Position numbers and translations under genes: made by a program. This document shows positions 63,391 to 64,000 of a stretch of DNA of 64,000 nt, in pieces. The notes beneath the pieces were generated by a model. That model was not told where the DNA came from. It did not search any database and was given only the letters and a program-made list of their open reading frames with translations. The DNA comes from Talinum fruticosum (taxonomy: Eukaryota > Streptophyta > Magnoliopsida > Caryophyllales > Talinaceae), in assembly GCA_021018815.1 (NCBI GenBank), contig JAITYX010000017.1, forward strand, positions 7,564,001 through 7,628,000, written 5' to 3'. Numbering within the stretch: the stretch's first letter is position 1; each line of letters begins with the position of its first letter.

Positions 63391-64000
63391 CCTTTCCTAC
63401 TATACTTCAATAATTTTGAAAGAAGAAAGGGTTCATACCATCGGGCCCAAGAGCTTTAGAAGGATGCATCTTTTAAGAGCTTAAACCACTTCCTCCTCGA
63501 GTGTAGGGCTAGCACAGCTTTGTGTTCATCTTTTACGTAACAATAGTGGGGACCAATGACAACACCTCCTGTATGCTAGATGGGTTGGAAGATTGGAAGA
63601 GATTGGAAAAATAAGAGGTGACAATATTTTCCAGGTCATCTATTGACATCCGAAGTAGCCCATTAGTGTCACGAAGCCCCTCAATATAATTAACTTTTCG
63701 ACGAGCGCTAGCTTTCTCATGGAACCATTTGCTCGTTTTTATCACCACACTTTAAGAATTTCGTTCGAGACTCGTTGCCACCACAGTAACTCCTCCCTAC
63801 GACGCCATCTCGCTAATCTCCTCCAACAACGATCTGTCTATGGTTGATGTCATTAGTAGCTTTAAGTTGTTGGGTTTGAATAAAAATCTCCTTTTGAACT
63901 TGGCCAAATTCATTTTTGTTCCAATCATATAAGGCAAGCAAACAATTATCGGTGTTCTTAGACACAATTTCAGCTCATCGAACTCGTACCACAATTGCGC

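Larger units (their letters stand above)
60835..64000 (-). mobile_element. LINE (L1-type), 3' part, runs off right edge
   Basis: A 12-base T run at 60835-60846 is the poly-A tail on minus. Upstream in minus direction come RNase H, the zf-RVT segment (61421-61948; IWKVWNAQNRRLFGKGD), reverse transcriptase and the linker before it (63533-63748; KWFHEKASARRKVNYIEGLR, VTSYFSNLFQSSNPSS). Several stops and shifts make it inactive. Its tail lies only 39 bases from the solo LTR. The 5' part, including ORF1 and endonuclease, lies beyond the window. Confidence 0.9.

Noticed and set aside
1..64000. CRISPR array, tRNA or rRNA genes, organellar insertions, integrated pararetrovirus
   Set aside because: No regular spaced repeats, no cloverleaf or rRNA core sequence, no plastid or mitochondrial genes, and no viral coat or movement protein motifs were seen; all reverse transcriptases belong to Copia or LINE elements.

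Overview
The window looks like nuclear DNA from a eudicot plant. It is AT-rich, genes are split by GT-AG introns, coding exons resemble Arabidopsis families, and most of the remaining sequence is transposons of typical plant classes. No bacterial, organellar or viral genes were recognised.

Left part (1-12,000): the 5' two thirds or so of an ACT-domain Raf-like protein kinase gene (STY8/STY17/STY46 type) on the minus strand. Five coding exons lie at 11,657-549 and the gene runs off the left edge. Its introns reach about 5 kb and hold a fold-back MITE, a LINE relic and a hAT-type MITE. From 12,000 to 18,600 I see no gene, only simple repeats and a 237-bp tandem duplication. At 19,840-18,676 (minus) lies a single-exon F-box/kelch gene that reads through only if two single-base losses are allowed for.

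Middle (20,000-45,200): a transposon cluster. A degenerate Mutator-like (MULE) transposase lies at 21,830-25,540. Its likely zinc-knuckle C-terminus lies 5 kb further on, at 30,525. Between them are a hAT MITE with a perfect 8-bp target duplication and a 5' fragment of an M1 aminopeptidase gene (MPA1 type) that keeps its introns. A 14.3-kb SIRE-like Copia retrotransposon (30,773-45,071, TSD CCAAA) has split the MULE tail, and a 3.7-kb solo LTR (39,042-42,786, TSD AAGAA) is nested in that Copia element.

Right part (45,200-64,000): a deleted RICESLEEPER-like hAT transposase (minus), then an eight-exon otubain-like deubiquitinase gene (plus, 50,732-56,668). A Stowaway MITE lies in its leader intron and a LINE fragment in its last intron. 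Then come a second solo LTR of the same family in opposite orientation (58,026-60,795, TSD AATAT) and a LINE on the minus strand running off the right edge.

The three single-copy genes (kinase, F-box protein, deubiquitinase) are unrelated and show no sign of working as a cluster. The otubain-like and F-box genes contain five single-base shortfalls, all in or next to homopolymer runs, which points more to assembly error than to gene death. I found no convincing undescribed system. The points most worth checking are the aminopeptidase fragment inside the MULE, the shared LTR leader with a splice donor, and the homopolymer pattern.
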